A stretch of DNA of 64,000 nt from Streptomyces sp. NBC_00683 (GTDB lineage: Bacteria > Actinomycetota > Actinomycetes > Streptomycetales > Streptomycetaceae). A model generated the notes under the pieces. It was not told where the DNA came from. It searched no databases and was given only the letters and a program-made list of their open reading frames with translations. The DNA lies in contig NZ_CP109013.1 in NCBI RefSeq assembly GCF_036226745.1, positions 3,720,001 through 3,784,000 on the forward strand, written 5' to 3'. Positions within the stretch are counted from its first letter, which is position 1. Every line of letters starts with the position of its first letter. Made by a program: the position numbers and the translations under genes. This document shows positions 27,720 through 36,611 of the stretch, one piece after another.

Positions 27720-29180
27720 TCAGAGCTGGGTGGGGGCGCGCTTGGTCAGGCTGTACTTCTCGGCGATGGAGTTCCACAGCCCCGAGGCCTCGCGCTTCGC
27801 GAGGGTGGCCTCACCGCTCGACGCGGTGGCCTTGGCCGTCTCATCGGTCGACCTGGCCTTGCCGCCCTTGCAGACCTTCTTGTTCTTCGCCTGGCCGGCC
27901 CACGCGGCGTAGTGGTCATCGGCCTCCGCCGACGCCTGCCAGGCCTTCGTCAGCGAGGACTTCAGCTCCGCGTGGCTCGGCAGCTGGTCCACGGACAGCC
28001 CTTCGAGCCGGGTCACCAGATCGCGGCGCTGCGCTGCGGCGCCCCTGAGATCGGCGGCCGCCTGGTCCAGCGCCCGGCAGCTCTTGATCTTCTCCACCGC
28101 GCCGATCACCGCCGCACGGCTGTTGTTGCTGTCGGCGAGCAGCTTGTCCAGCGCCTGGGCCTGCGGCTCCGCCGGGTCGGCCGCCTTGGCGGTCGGCTCC
28201 CCGGCGGCGGGTGAACTCTGCGCGGCCACCGGCTGCTTGTCGTCCTTGCCGCCCTCGTCGCCGCCGCTCATCAGCGCGCCCGCACCGAGCCCGATGACGG
28301 CACAGCCGACGACGACCGCGGCGATCAGCTTGATGTGCGAGGACCGTCCGCCCTGCCCGCCACGCCCCTGGTAGTCCGGCGGCTCCTGCGCGCCCTGCAT
28401 GCCCGGCGGGAAGGGCTGCTGGGCCTGCGGCGGCTGCGGCTGCCCGTGCGCACCCTGGTAGGGCCGGCCGGGCTGCTGGTGGCGCGGCTGCTGCTGACCG
28501 GCGTCGAAGCGGGGCATCTGCTGCGTGGCGCCCGCCGGCTCCTCGCTGCGGAACAGGCTGTCGAACTCCGCGGGCGGCTGCCGGTCGCCCGGGGCCCCGG
28601 GCCGTATGCCGTACGGAGCTCCACCGGGCACCGGCGGTATGTACTGGGTCGCGTCCGCGTCGCCCGCCTGGGCGGGCTGGGACGTCTGCCCCAGGTACTG
28701 GGTCGACTCGGCGTGGTGCTCGGGCGGCAGGCCACCGGGACCGGCTCCCCCGGGGACGGGCGCGATGTACTGCGTGGCGTCCGCGTCCCCGCCCGCTCCC
28801 ATGCCGGGTACGGCCTCGGGCGGCAGGGGCTGGGCGTACGGCTGCTGGTACGGGTCCTGCCGGTGCGCGTACGGGTCCTGCGGGGCGGCGTACTGCTGCT
28901 GCTGGGGCTGGTACTGCCCGTGCTGCGGTGCGTACGCACCCGGCTGGTGCTGCTCCGGCGGGAGCTGCCCCGGGGCCGTGCCGTCCTGGTGCGCGTCCTG
29001 CGGCCCCCAGGGCTGGCCCCACGGCTGCCCGCCCGCGGGGGCGGCCTGGTCGGCCGCCGGGCCGCCTGCGGGCCCTCCCGCGGTCCAGGGGGCACCGCCC
29101 TCCGCGGGCAGCACGACACCTTCGTGCGCGGGCCGTACAGCAGGGAGCTGCCGCTCGTCACCCTGTCCGCTCTGCGTCAC
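27720..29180 (-). CDS. Membrane protein with Pro/Gln-rich cytoplasmic half
   Basis: 486 residues. The first 280 are low complexity, rich in Pro, Gln, Gly and Tyr, and contain two near-copies of DADATQYI(A/P)PVPGG plus a related ESTQYLGQ; such TQ(Y/F) clusters are typical phosphoacceptor-like regions of actinobacterial kinase substrates. One membrane span (IKLIAAVVVGCAVIGLGAGAL, near 290) leads to an extracytoplasmic helical domain of about 170 residues with two cysteines. Unknown function. Topology and composition resemble Ser/Thr-kinase-regulated envelope proteins, which is inference. Confidence 0.8.
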   Translation of the reverse strand: MTQSGQGDERQLPAVRPAHEGVVLPAEGGAPWTAGGPAGGPAADQAAPAGGQPWGQPWGPQDAHQDGTAPGQLPPEQHQPGAYAPQHGQYQPQQQQYAAPQDPYAHRQDPYQQPYAQPLPPEAVPGMGAGGDADATQYIAPVPGGAGPGGLPPEHHAESTQYLGQTSQPAQAGDADATQYIPPVPGGAPYGIRPGAPGDRQPPAEFDSLFRSEEPAGATQQMPRFDAGQQQPRHQQPGRPYQGAHGQPQPPQAQQPFPPGMQGAQEPPDYQGRGGQGGRSSHIKLIAAVVVGCAVIGLGAGALMSGGDEGGKDDKQPVAAQSSPAAGEPTAKAADPAEPQAQALDKLLADSNNSRAAVIGAVEKIKSCRALDQAAADLRGAAAQRRDLVTRLEGLSVDQLPSHAELKSSLTKAWQASAEADDHYAAWAGQAKNKKVCKGGKARSTDETAKATASSGEATLAKREASGLWNSIAEKYSLTKRAPTQL

Positions 29181-29340
29181 CGGGACTCCTACGTGTGAAC
29201 CTATGGAATCGTCGGCTCACGCTATCGGGTGGCTGCCGCCCCACGCCAAGCGCCCAGGAGCGCTCACCACCCCTTCACACAGCCGGTAACACGCAGCCCG
29301 CTTCCGGCGCTGTTCATGGCGGACTCGAAGAATCGGCAGC

Positions 29341-30723
29341 TCAGGCGGCCTGAAGCTCCATCCTGGCGCCGAACTCCCGGACCGCGGGCGTCTCCCCGTA
29401 CGGCAGAAGCCGCTGCTTGAGGTCATCGAGATATTCAGCACCCCGGCTGGAGCGCACCGTGCCCAGGAGCTCCATCGCCCGCAGGCCCGTGTGGCACGCC
29501 TGCTCCACCTCACGCTGCTGCACCTGCGCGGTGGCCAGCAGGACCAGCCCGATCCCGCGGCGGCGGGTCCGGGACTCCGGGAGGGCCGCGAGAGCCTCCT
29601 TCGCCCTGCGCGCGGCCGGCTCCGCCTGCCCGAGGTCGCGGTGGCAGTGCGCCAGCTCGTCCGCGAGGTAGGCCGCGTCGAAGTGCGCGATCCAGGACGG
29701 GTCGTCGCCCGTGTCCGGGTCGGCCTGCTCCAGTGCCGTCAGCGCCCGGCCCGCCACCACCTGGCAGGTGCGGGCATCCCCCATCAGCGCGTGCCCCCGG
29801 GCCTCCGCCGCGTGGAACATCGCCTCCGCGCGCGGCGTCACCCGGCCCCGCGCACCTTCCTGCGCCGCCCGTGCAAGCTGCGCGATCTCGCGCGGATTGC
29901 CGAGCTGGGCCGCGAGATGGCTCATCGACGCGGCCAGCACATAGCCGCCGTACGCCCGGTCGCCCGCGGCTTGGGCGAGGCGCAGCGCCTGGATGTAGTA
30001 CCGCTGGGCCAGCCCCGGCTGACCGGTGTCGACGGCCATGTACCCGGCCAGTTCGGTGAGCCGGGCGGCCGCGCCGAACAGCTCCCGGCCGACGGACTCG
30101 CGGTACGCCCCCGAAAGGAGCCCCGACACCACGCTGTTGAGGTAGTGCACGAGGACGGGCCGCACATGTCCGCTGCCGAAGCGGTGGTCCAGGTCGACGA
30201 GCGCGGCCGTCATCGCCCGCACCGCCTCCACGTCCGGCATGCCCACCCGGGCACCCGCCGTCCGTGCCACCTGCGGGTCGGCGCCCGTGATCAGCCAGTC
30301 CCGGCTGGGCTCGACCAGCGCCGAGGCTGCCACGGCCGACCCGGAGAGCAGGTCGCGGCGCCCCACGTCGCTGCGCCACAGCTCGCAGACCTGCTCGATC
30401 GCACCGAGCACGGTGGGCGCGAACTGCAGGCCCACTCCCGAGGCCAGGTTCTTGCCGTTGGCCATGCCGATCTCGTCGATCGTGACCGTACGGCCGAGCT
30501 TGCGGCCGAGCGCCTCGGCGATGATTCCCGGTGCCCTGCCACGCGGTTGCTGTCCGCGCAGCCAGCGGGCCACGGAGGTCTTGTCGTAGCGGAGGTCGAG
30601 CCCGCGCTCCGTCCCGACCATGTTGACGCGACGTGCGAGGCCCGCGTTGGAACAGGCGGCTTCCTGGATGAGCGTCTGAAGCCGTTCGTTCGGCTGACGG
30701 GCGACGAGAGGCCTGGCTGCCAT
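29341..30723 (-). CDS. NsdA-type regulator with TPR-like C-terminal domain
   Basis: 460 residues from the ATG at 30723 (AGGGGGA upstream). The N-terminal HTH-like block CSNAGLARRVN ... LRYDKTSVARWLRGQQPRG is the hallmark of NsdA-family proteins, which repress sporulation and antibiotic production in S. coelicolor. The C-terminal 330 residues are TPR-like helical repeats. It is a paralog rather than provably NsdA itself. A perfect inverted repeat lies 17-42 bp upstream of the start and may be an autoregulatory operator. Confidence 0.82.
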   Translation of the reverse strand: MAARPLVARQPNERLQTLIQEAACSNAGLARRVNMVGTERGLDLRYDKTSVARWLRGQQPRGRAPGIIAEALGRKLGRTVTIDEIGMANGKNLASGVGLQFAPTVLGAIEQVCELWRSDVGRRDLLSGSAVAASALVEPSRDWLITGADPQVARTAGARVGMPDVEAVRAMTAALVDLDHRFGSGHVRPVLVHYLNSVVSGLLSGAYRESVGRELFGAAARLTELAGYMAVDTGQPGLAQRYYIQALRLAQAAGDRAYGGYVLAASMSHLAAQLGNPREIAQLARAAQEGARGRVTPRAEAMFHAAEARGHALMGDARTCQVVAGRALTALEQADPDTGDDPSWIAHFDAAYLADELAHCHRDLGQAEPAARRAKEALAALPESRTRRRGIGLVLLATAQVQQREVEQACHTGLRAMELLGTVRSSRGAEYLDDLKQRLLPYGETPAVREFGARMELQAA

Positions 30724-30739
30724 TTTTCCCCCTGAGACC

Positions 30740-30765
30740 GCAGTGATCAATGAAGGGATCACTGC
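30740..30765. promoter_or_regulatory. Candidate operator: perfect 9-bp inverted repeat
   Basis: GCAGTGATC (30740-30748) and GATCACTGC (30757-30765) are perfect inverted copies with an 8-bp spacer, 17 bp upstream of the NsdA-type ATG and so within its probable promoter or leader. Centre-to-centre spacing of 17 bp suits a dimeric helix-turn-helix protein. Confidence 0.45.
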
Positions 30766-30995
30766 CCGGCACATACACAAGAAATGCGCATATTCATCTG
30801 CATTGGGTACGAGCAGTAGCGAGTTGGCACAGTCCTGCAGTGGTTACCCGCACATCGGTGCACTGCCTCACGCGCGCCCCCGCCCATGCCTCCGTGCGCC
30901 CCATATGCAGGATCGATCCGCCGTGTCCCACTGCGCCACGCCCGTAACCCCAGGTGGCGGCGGTAGTTGTGTTCTTCGTGGAAGAGCCCATCGGA

Positions 30996-31655
30996 GTGAC
31001 GGAAGCCGCACAGGTCCCCCAACAGCGAGGTGAACAGCTGCTCGACGCCGCAGCGCGGTACGCGGAGGAGCGGCACTGGGACGTGTTTCCCGGCACCTGG
31101 CTCGAAGCGGTGGAGGGGATGGAACGCTGCTCGTGCGGCGACGCCGGCTGTCCCTCCCCCGGAGCCCATCCCACCCGGCCCGACTGGGCCGGGCATGCCA
31201 CCGGCAGCGCCGCGGCCGCACGTCGGATGTGGGTGGAGCACCCGAAGTCCTCGGTGCTCCTGCCGACCGGTCGCGCCTTCGACGCGCTCGACGTCCCGGA
31301 GTCCGCCGGGTTCCTGGCCCTGGCCCGGATGGAGCGGATGGACCTCACGCTCGGCCCGGTGACGTGCACCCCCGACCGCCGCATGCTGTTCTTCGTGCTC
31401 CCCGGCGCCGCGGCCAAGGCACCCGATCTCGTGGGGCACCTGGGCTGGGACGCCGCGGCGATCGACCTCGTGGGCCGGGGCGAGGGCGATTACGTGGCCG
31501 GGCCGCCGACCCGCGTGGGCGGGCGCGGTGCGGTCCAGTGGGCCCGCCGGCCGACCCACAGCAACCGGTGGCTGCCGGACGCGGCGGAGCTCATCAGCCC
31601 CCTCGCCTACGCCTGCGCACGGGAGGCCGCCGACGCCCGGACGCGCCTTTCGTAG
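30996..31655 (+). CDS. Bifunctional primase/polymerase-like protein
   Basis: About 219 residues from the GTG at 30996 (GGAAGAG 9 bp upstream); in-frame GTGs at 30954-30978 are alternatives. It resembles the N-terminal prim-pol domain of plasmid and phage replication proteins: LLDAAARYAEERHWDVFPGTW, a CSCGDAGCPSPGAHP cysteine cluster, and VLLPTGRAFDALDVPE. Conserved Streptomyces chromosomes carry such short versions outside mobile elements; activity is not demonstrated. It lies just upstream of, and may be cotranscribed with, the ABC transporter genes. Confidence 0.75.
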   Translation: MTEAAQVPQQRGEQLLDAAARYAEERHWDVFPGTWLEAVEGMERCSCGDAGCPSPGAHPTRPDWAGHATGSAAAARRMWVEHPKSSVLLPTGRAFDALDVPESAGFLALARMERMDLTLGPVTCTPDRRMLFFVLPGAAAKAPDLVGHLGWDAAAIDLVGRGEGDYVAGPPTRVGGRGAVQWARRPTHSNRWLPDAAELISPLAYACAREAADARTRLS

Positions 31656-31692
31656 GGTGTCCCCACGAGCAGGGATACCGAAAGGCAGTGGC

Positions 31693-32529
31693 ATGCCGGA
31701 CCATGCGGACACGGACAGCGGAACCGTGACGGACAACACGGTCATCTCCGGCGCGGTGGTGGGCGCGCCCGCTGTGCGGGTACAGGGGCTGTGGAAGCGG
31801 TTCGGCGAACAGGTCGCGGTCGCCGGGATCGATCTCGAGCTGCCCGCAGGCAAGTTCGTCGGCCTGGTGGGCCCCAACGGCGCGGGCAAGACCACCACGC
31901 TCTCGATGGTGACCGGGCTGCTCAGGCCGGACATGGGGAAGATCGAGGTCGGCGGGCACGACGTCTGGCGGGACCCGGTAGCGGTGAAGGCAAGGATCGG
32001 GGTGCTTCCCGAGGGACTGCGGCTCTTCGAGCGGCTCTCGGGGCGTGAACTCCTCGCGTACATCGGGCGGTTGCGCGGCCTGCCGGGCGCAGAGGTCGAC
32101 AAGCGGGCCACCCAGCTGCTCGACGTGCTCGATCTGGCGGGTGCCCAGCACAAGCTGGTCGTGGACTACTCGACCGGGATGCGCAAGAAGATCGGTCTGG
32201 CGGCCGCGCTGCTGCACAACCCCGAAGTCCTCTTCCTCGACGAGCCGTTCGAGGGCGTCGACCCGGTGTCGGCGCAGACCATTCGCGGCGTTCTGGAGCG
32301 CTACACGCGCTCCGGCGCCACCGTCGTCTTCTCCAGCCATGTGATGGAGCTCGTCGAGTCGCTCTGCGACTGGGTGGCCGTCATGGCGGCGGGCCGGATC
32401 CGGGCCCACGGCACGCTGGCCGAGGTGCGCGGCGACGCGTCCTCGCTGCAGGACGCGTTCCTCGAACTGGTCGGCGCGGGCAGCCGGGACACCGGGGAGT
32501 CCCTGGACTGGCTGGGCGGCACCCGATGA
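31693..32529 (+). CDS. ABC transporter ATP-binding subunit
   Basis: 278 residues. Walker A GPNGAGKTTT near 65, signature YSTGMRKK, Walker B VLFLDEPFEGVD, and an H-loop SSHVMELVE. The MRKK-type signature and overall form match ABC-2 exporters of the CcmA/DrrA type. It overlaps the permease gene by ATGA, so they form one unit. Likely exports a hydrophobic molecule or lipid; substrate unknown. Confidence 0.93.
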   Translation: MPDHADTDSGTVTDNTVISGAVVGAPAVRVQGLWKRFGEQVAVAGIDLELPAGKFVGLVGPNGAGKTTTLSMVTGLLRPDMGKIEVGGHDVWRDPVAVKARIGVLPEGLRLFERLSGRELLAYIGRLRGLPGAEVDKRATQLLDVLDLAGAQHKLVVDYSTGMRKKIGLAAALLHNPEVLFLDEPFEGVDPVSAQTIRGVLERYTRSGATVVFSSHVMELVESLCDWVAVMAAGRIRAHGTLAEVRGDASSLQDAFLELVGAGSRDTGESLDWLGGTR

Positions 32530-34169
32530 CCGTGCTCGACGCACCCGTGGGGTCCACCGTCCCGGCCGTCGGTGGCCACGGCCTCGTCCCCGTCTTCGTA
32601 CAACTCAAGCTGACGCTGCTGCGCAACGGTCTGCGCCAGTCGTCCGGGCGGCGGGCCGCCTATGTCGCGTCCCTCGTCGTCACCGTGCTGCTCGCCGTGG
32701 GCCAGGTGATCGGGCTGGTCGTGCTGCGCGGCAACGCCCAGGCGGAGACCCTCGTGGTCCTGATGACCGCGGTGGTCGCGCTCGGCTGGGCGGTGATGCC
32801 GCTGTTCTTCCCGAGCGGCGACGAGACCCTCGACCCGAGCCGGCTGGTCATGCTTCCGCTGCGGCCCCGCCCGCTGATCGGGGCGCTGCTGGTGGCCTCG
32901 CTGATCGGTATCGGGCCGCTCTTCACACTCGCCCTGGTTCTCGGCTCGGTGATCGCCGTGGCACGGGGCTGGGCGGCGGTGGTGACCTCGGTCGTCGCCG
33001 TACCGCTGACGCTGCTGGTCTGCGTGGCGCTGGCCCGGTCCGTGGCCACGGCCAACATCCGGCTGCTGACCTCCCGCAAGGGCCGCGATCTCGCGGTGCT
33101 CAGCGGGCTGGTGATCGGGGTGGGCATCCAGTTCGTCAACTTCGGTGCGCAGCGCCTGGGCCGGGCGGGCGGGCTGTCCTCGCTCGAACCGCTCGCGGAC
33201 GTGGTGCGCTGGCTGCCGCCGGCCTCGGCACTCGGCGCGGTGGGGTCCGCGTCCGAGGGGGCGTACGGGACGGCTCTCGCGCAACTGCTGCTCTCCGTGC
33301 TCGCCCTGGGTGCCCTGGGGTGGCTGTGGCAACGGAGCCTGGTGAAGCTGATGACGTCACCGGACGGTTCCACGATCGCCGCCGCCGAGCCTGCCTCCAA
33401 GCGGTCCGGAGCCGGCCGCTCCGGACTCTTCGCGCTGCTTCCCGAGGGGCGTACGGGGACGGTGATGGAGCGGAGTCTGCGGTACATCGCGCGGGACCCG
33501 AAGACGAAGGCGACCTGGGTGACGGCACTGGCGATCGGTCTGATCGTGCCGGTGCTCAACGCGGTCCAGGGGACCGGCTCGGTCTACCTCGCCTCCTTCG
33601 CGGCGGGGATGCTCGGCATGCAGATGTACAACCAGTTCGGGCAGGACACCTCCGCCTTCTGGATGGTGGCGCAGACGATCTCCTCGCCCCGGGACGCCTA
33701 CCTCGAACTGCGGGCGCGGGCACTGGCGCTGCTGCTGATCACCCTGCCGTACACGGCTCTGGTGACGGTCGTGAACGCGGCGGTGCTCGGGGACTGGGCG
33801 ACGCTGCCGGCGGGTCTGGGGCTGTCGTTCGCCCTGCTGGGCGGGATGCTCGCGACGGGCGCCATGGCCTCGGTGCTGTTCCCCTACTCGATCCCGCAGG
33901 ACGGTGCGTTCAAGAACGTGGCGCCGGGGCAGGGCGGGCTGGCCTGGATCTCCATCCTCGGCGGGATGGTGACGGCCGGACTGCTCTGCGGGCCCGTGAT
34001 CGGGCTGACGATCTGGCTGCACACGGCCGGACTGCGGGATTGGCTGTGGCTGGTGCTGCCCGTGGGCACGGTGTACGGGGCCTTCATCGGGTGGCTGGGG
34101 GTACGGCTGGCCGCGCCCCGCGCGGCGGACCGGCTCCCGGAGATCCTGACCGCGGTCAGCAAGGGCTGA
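32526..34169 (+). CDS. ABC-2-type transporter permease
   Basis: 547 residues with about 12 hydrophobic spans (for example YVASLVVTVLLAVGQVIGLVVL, LIGALLVASLIGIGPLFTLALVL, WVTALAIGLIVPVLNAVQG). Its coupling to the upstream ATPase by a 4-bp overlap shows it is the membrane partner. A hydrophilic cytoplasmic stretch of about 60 residues near the middle separates two sets of six spans, as if two half-permeases were fused. Substrate unknown. Confidence 0.88.
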   Translation: MTVLDAPVGSTVPAVGGHGLVPVFVQLKLTLLRNGLRQSSGRRAAYVASLVVTVLLAVGQVIGLVVLRGNAQAETLVVLMTAVVALGWAVMPLFFPSGDETLDPSRLVMLPLRPRPLIGALLVASLIGIGPLFTLALVLGSVIAVARGWAAVVTSVVAVPLTLLVCVALARSVATANIRLLTSRKGRDLAVLSGLVIGVGIQFVNFGAQRLGRAGGLSSLEPLADVVRWLPPASALGAVGSASEGAYGTALAQLLLSVLALGALGWLWQRSLVKLMTSPDGSTIAAAEPASKRSGAGRSGLFALLPEGRTGTVMERSLRYIARDPKTKATWVTALAIGLIVPVLNAVQGTGSVYLASFAAGMLGMQMYNQFGQDTSAFWMVAQTISSPRDAYLELRARALALLLITLPYTALVTVVNAAVLGDWATLPAGLGLSFALLGGMLATGAMASVLFPYSIPQDGAFKNVAPGQGGLAWISILGGMVTAGLLCGPVIGLTIWLHTAGLRDWLWLVLPVGTVYGAFIGWLGVRLAAPRAADRLPEILTAVSKG

Positions 34170-34198
34170 GGGGCCGGGCCGCCGGAGCAGTCGGCCCG

Positions 34199-35092
34199 TC
34201 AGGGGCTGACGGGCTCCCTGTCGTCCCGGAAGTCCTCGGCGAGCTGCTCCAGGAACGGCTCCACCGCCGTGCGCCAGCCCTCCGGCTGGTCGTAGTGGAC
34301 GAGGTGGCCGGCATCGGCCACCTCCGCGTACTGCCCGCGCGGCAGGACGCGGACCATTTCCTGGGCCTCGGCCCGGCCGAGCTCGCCGTCGAGGCCGCGC
34401 AGGACCAGGGCGGGGCACTGGACCTGCGCCAGCTCCTCCCAGTGGGCGTCGTAGACCCAGGTCGCCCGGGACCGGAGCATCTGGCGGCGGGAGAAGACGG
34501 GGCGCCAGCCGTCGGACCGCTCGGCCATCACCTCGGCGAAGAACTCACCGCGGGACGGATTGGGCCGCTCCACCCAGGGGTCGTCCTCGCCGAACCACTT
34601 CCGTACGTCGGCGAGGGTCGCGAAGGGGACCGGCCACGCGTCGAACCAGTCCTCCCATTCCCGTTGCGAGGCGGCCCCGAGCGCGGAGGCCCGCATGTCG
34701 CAGATGATCAGGGCCTTGACGAGGTCGGGGCGCTTGGCCGCGAGCTGCCACGCGGTGAGAGCGCCCATCGAATGTCCGATGAGGGTGACGGGCGCGAGAC
34801 CGAGCTGTTCGATCGCCGCCTCGGCGTCGGCGACGTACGCGTCACGGGTGTAGGGCCCCTCGGCCGGCTTCTCGCTGCGGCCGTGCCCGCGCTGGTCGAG
34901 GCCGACGGGCCGGTGCCGCTCGGAGAGCCAGCGGGCTGTGGAGGACCAGTGCGTGGCGCGTCCCATCAGCCCGTGGAGCAATAAGATCCCGGGGGCGCGC
35001 TCGGCCTCCGCGCGCCCTTTGGGCGGATCGGCGAAATCCCAGGCGGCAAGGCGTACGCCGTCGGATCCGGTCACATCAATGCGCCGCACCAT
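34199..35092 (-). CDS. Alpha/beta-fold hydrolase
   Basis: 297 residues from the ATG at 35092 (GGGGGTG upstream; a start at 35125 is possible). It has the nucleophile elbow GHSMG, the oxyanion HG in LLHGLMGRATHW, GLDQRGHGRSEKP, and a late histidine in DAGHLVHYDQPEGW. A cap domain lies between. Substrate unknown: esterase, lactonase or C-C hydrolase all possible. It is convergent with the ABC permease, and the 638-bp gap to its right holds only regulatory-looking structure. Confidence 0.9.
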   Translation of the reverse strand: MVRRIDVTGSDGVRLAAWDFADPPKGRAEAERAPGILLLHGLMGRATHWSSTARWLSERHRPVGLDQRGHGRSEKPAEGPYTRDAYVADAEAAIEQLGLAPVTLIGHSMGALTAWQLAAKRPDLVKALIICDMRASALGAASQREWEDWFDAWPVPFATLADVRKWFGEDDPWVERPNPSRGEFFAEVMAERSDGWRPVFSRRQMLRSRATWVYDAHWEELAQVQCPALVLRGLDGELGRAEAQEMVRVLPRGQYAEVADAGHLVHYDQPEGWRTAVEPFLEQLAEDFRDDREPVSP

Positions 35093-35331
35093 AGGTTCTG
35101 GCACCCCCTTCTGGTCCTCGATCACCGTGTGGTCGCCTCCGCCAGACTATCGAACCTTTATTCGAAAATCGGGTTCCGACTCGTAACACCCCACGTTCGA
35201 GTGACAGCCCTCCAGGATTGACGCCCGCCACTGCGGGGAGACCTTCTGCGGGAAGCGGACCGCTCGGGGACAGGGGTCCGTGGGGACTGACCTTGAGAGC
35301 TCGGGGCTCCAGGTCAGCGCAGGGGAGGACC

Positions 35332-35359
35332 GGCCCCGGCGCCCTCGGGCGCCGGGGCC
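35332..35359. terminator. Strong GC hairpin inside the gene-free gap
   Basis: GGCCCCGGCGCCC (35332-35344) and GGGCGCCGGGGCC (35347-35359) are perfect 13-bp inverted copies separated by only two bases, effectively a 12-bp stem with a CTCG loop. TTCCCC follows on the plus strand. No annotated gene ends here, so it may terminate an unannotated plus-strand transcript of 100-200 nt. Confidence 0.6.
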
Positions 35360-35633
35360 TTCCCCTGTTCCGGAACAGATCGGTCCGCGCTCACGCGGAG
35401 CTGCCGGGGCGCGCCACCCGCGCCGTACGGCCATCAGGGCGCCCGGGAGCGCGGCAGCCACCTCGCGGTGCACATGCCAGTACGACGGGCGCATTCCCTG
35501 CTCCCTCCCCGACCGCGCGGCAGGCTCTGCCGACACTCTCAGGTCATATGCCTGGCCACAGCCTGGCACGCGATTCGCCCGGGCGCTGCGATTCCGGACG
35601 GAAAACAGAAAGCGGGCTTTACTGGTCCACTTC

Positions 35634-35667
35634 TGCACGTGCATCTGCATCCGCGACTGCAATCGCA
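35634..35667. repeat. Hexamer-phased TGCA repeat
   Basis: TGCA occurs at 35634, 35640, 35646 and 35658, and CGCA at 35664, all on a 6-bp phase; one unit between is CGCGAC. The array lies about 65-95 bp beyond the desR stop. Such short phased repeats can be protein-binding arrays; no binding protein can be named. Confidence 0.4.
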
Positions 35668-35730
35668 AGGCCGTCGAGGCCCTGCCCGCCGAAGCCCCGA
35701 AGAGGCCCCGGCGAAGCCTTGGCCAGGCCT

Positions 35731-36423
35731 TTAGCGCTTGGCGACGAAGACGTGCGAGGCGACCTCGGAGTCCAGCTCCGCCGCCTCACCGCTGGAACCG
35801 ACCAGCACGCCGCCGGGCGACTCCGTCACGCTGACCACCGAGCCGGGCTGCACGCCCGCCCGCCGCAGCGTGTACATCAGCTGGGCGTCCGTCTGGATCG
35901 GCTCACCGATCCGGCGCACCACCACGGTCTTGCCCTCCGCGCCCGGGTCGAGCTCGGACAGGCTCACCATGCCCTCGTCCAGGAACGGATCGGCCTCCGC
36001 CTGCTCGCCCAGCTCCTCCAGGCCCGGGATCGGGTTCCCGTACGGAGACTCCGTCGGGTGCCGCAGCAGCTCCAGCACCCGGCGCTCCACGGCCTCACTC
36101 ATCACGTGCTCCCAGCGACAGGCCTCGGCGTGGACCTGCTCCCACTCCAGACCGATCACGTCGACGAGCAGGCACTCGGCGAGCCGGTGCTTGCGCATCA
36201 CGCGCGTCGCGAGGCGGCGCCCCTCGTCGGTCAATTCCAGATGGCGGTCACCCGCGACCTGGACGAGCCCGTCCCGCTCCATGCGCGCCACCGTCTGGCT
36301 GACCGTCGGACCGCTCTGGTCCAGCCGTTCCGCGATCCGGGCGCGCATCGGGACCACGCCTTCCTCTTCGAGCTCGAGGATGGTGCGGAGATACATCTCC
36401 GTTGTATCGATCAGTCCGGACAT
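35731..36423 (-). CDS. desR: DtxR/IdeR-type iron-dependent repressor
   Basis: 230 residues, full DtxR length. N-terminal winged helix (QSGPTVSQTVARMERDGL), dimerization domain with metal ligands visible as M (TTEMYLRTI) and C-x-x-E-H (CRWEH), and a C-terminal SH3-like FeoA domain. The Cys-Glu-His set is the iron-type arrangement, not MntR. In S. coelicolor the orthologous region encodes DesR, repressor of siderophore genes. No DtxR-box-like site is evident in this window. ATG at 36423 with GAGGGG upstream; divergent from the SIS gene. Confidence 0.9.
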   Translation of the reverse strand: MSGLIDTTEMYLRTILELEEEGVVPMRARIAERLDQSGPTVSQTVARMERDGLVQVAGDRHLELTDEGRRLATRVMRKHRLAECLLVDVIGLEWEQVHAEACRWEHVMSEAVERRVLELLRHPTESPYGNPIPGLEELGEQAEADPFLDEGMVSLSELDPGAEGKTVVVRRIGEPIQTDAQLMYTLRRAGVQPGSVVSVTESPGGVLVGSSGEAAELDSEVASHVFVAKR

Positions 36424-36611
36424 ACGTGCCCCTCGATGCTGTGACATGAAGTCGTCGTGCGATGGCCCTGCACCAATTCTGACGCATAGCAACGACAACC
36501 GTGCCGCCGCGGCGGCAGCCGGTGCACCGGAGCGGTATTGACAGCCCACTGGTCCAGACCGCAACGTGATCCGCGGCACGGACACCCCACCCCGTAGGAA
36601 AGGCCTCCTCG

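Larger units (their letters stand above)
35093..35730. other. 638-bp gene-free region with structured elements
   Basis: No convincing gene. It includes an inverted pair CTGACCT/AGGTCAG around an inner GAG/CTC stem (about 35287-35315), a very strong hairpin at 35332-35359, and a TGCA hexamer array at 35634-35667. A GCCACTG...GGGAAG segment near 35225-35258 recalls part of a cobalamin riboswitch, but the other conserved blocks are missing. Probably the shared upstream region of the hydrolase and downstream region of desR, possibly with a small RNA. Confidence 0.4.

Noticed and set aside
35220..35262. Segment resembling the GCCACTG...GGGAAG part of a cobalamin riboswitch
   Set aside because: The upstream GGTGCGAATCC-like block and the B12 box (AGxCAGGAGACC) are missing, and no B12-related gene follows.
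36424..36611. DtxR/iron box in the desR-SIS intergenic region
   Set aside because: No TTAGGTTAGSCTAACCTAA-like palindrome is visible, so autoregulation by DesR cannot be claimed.
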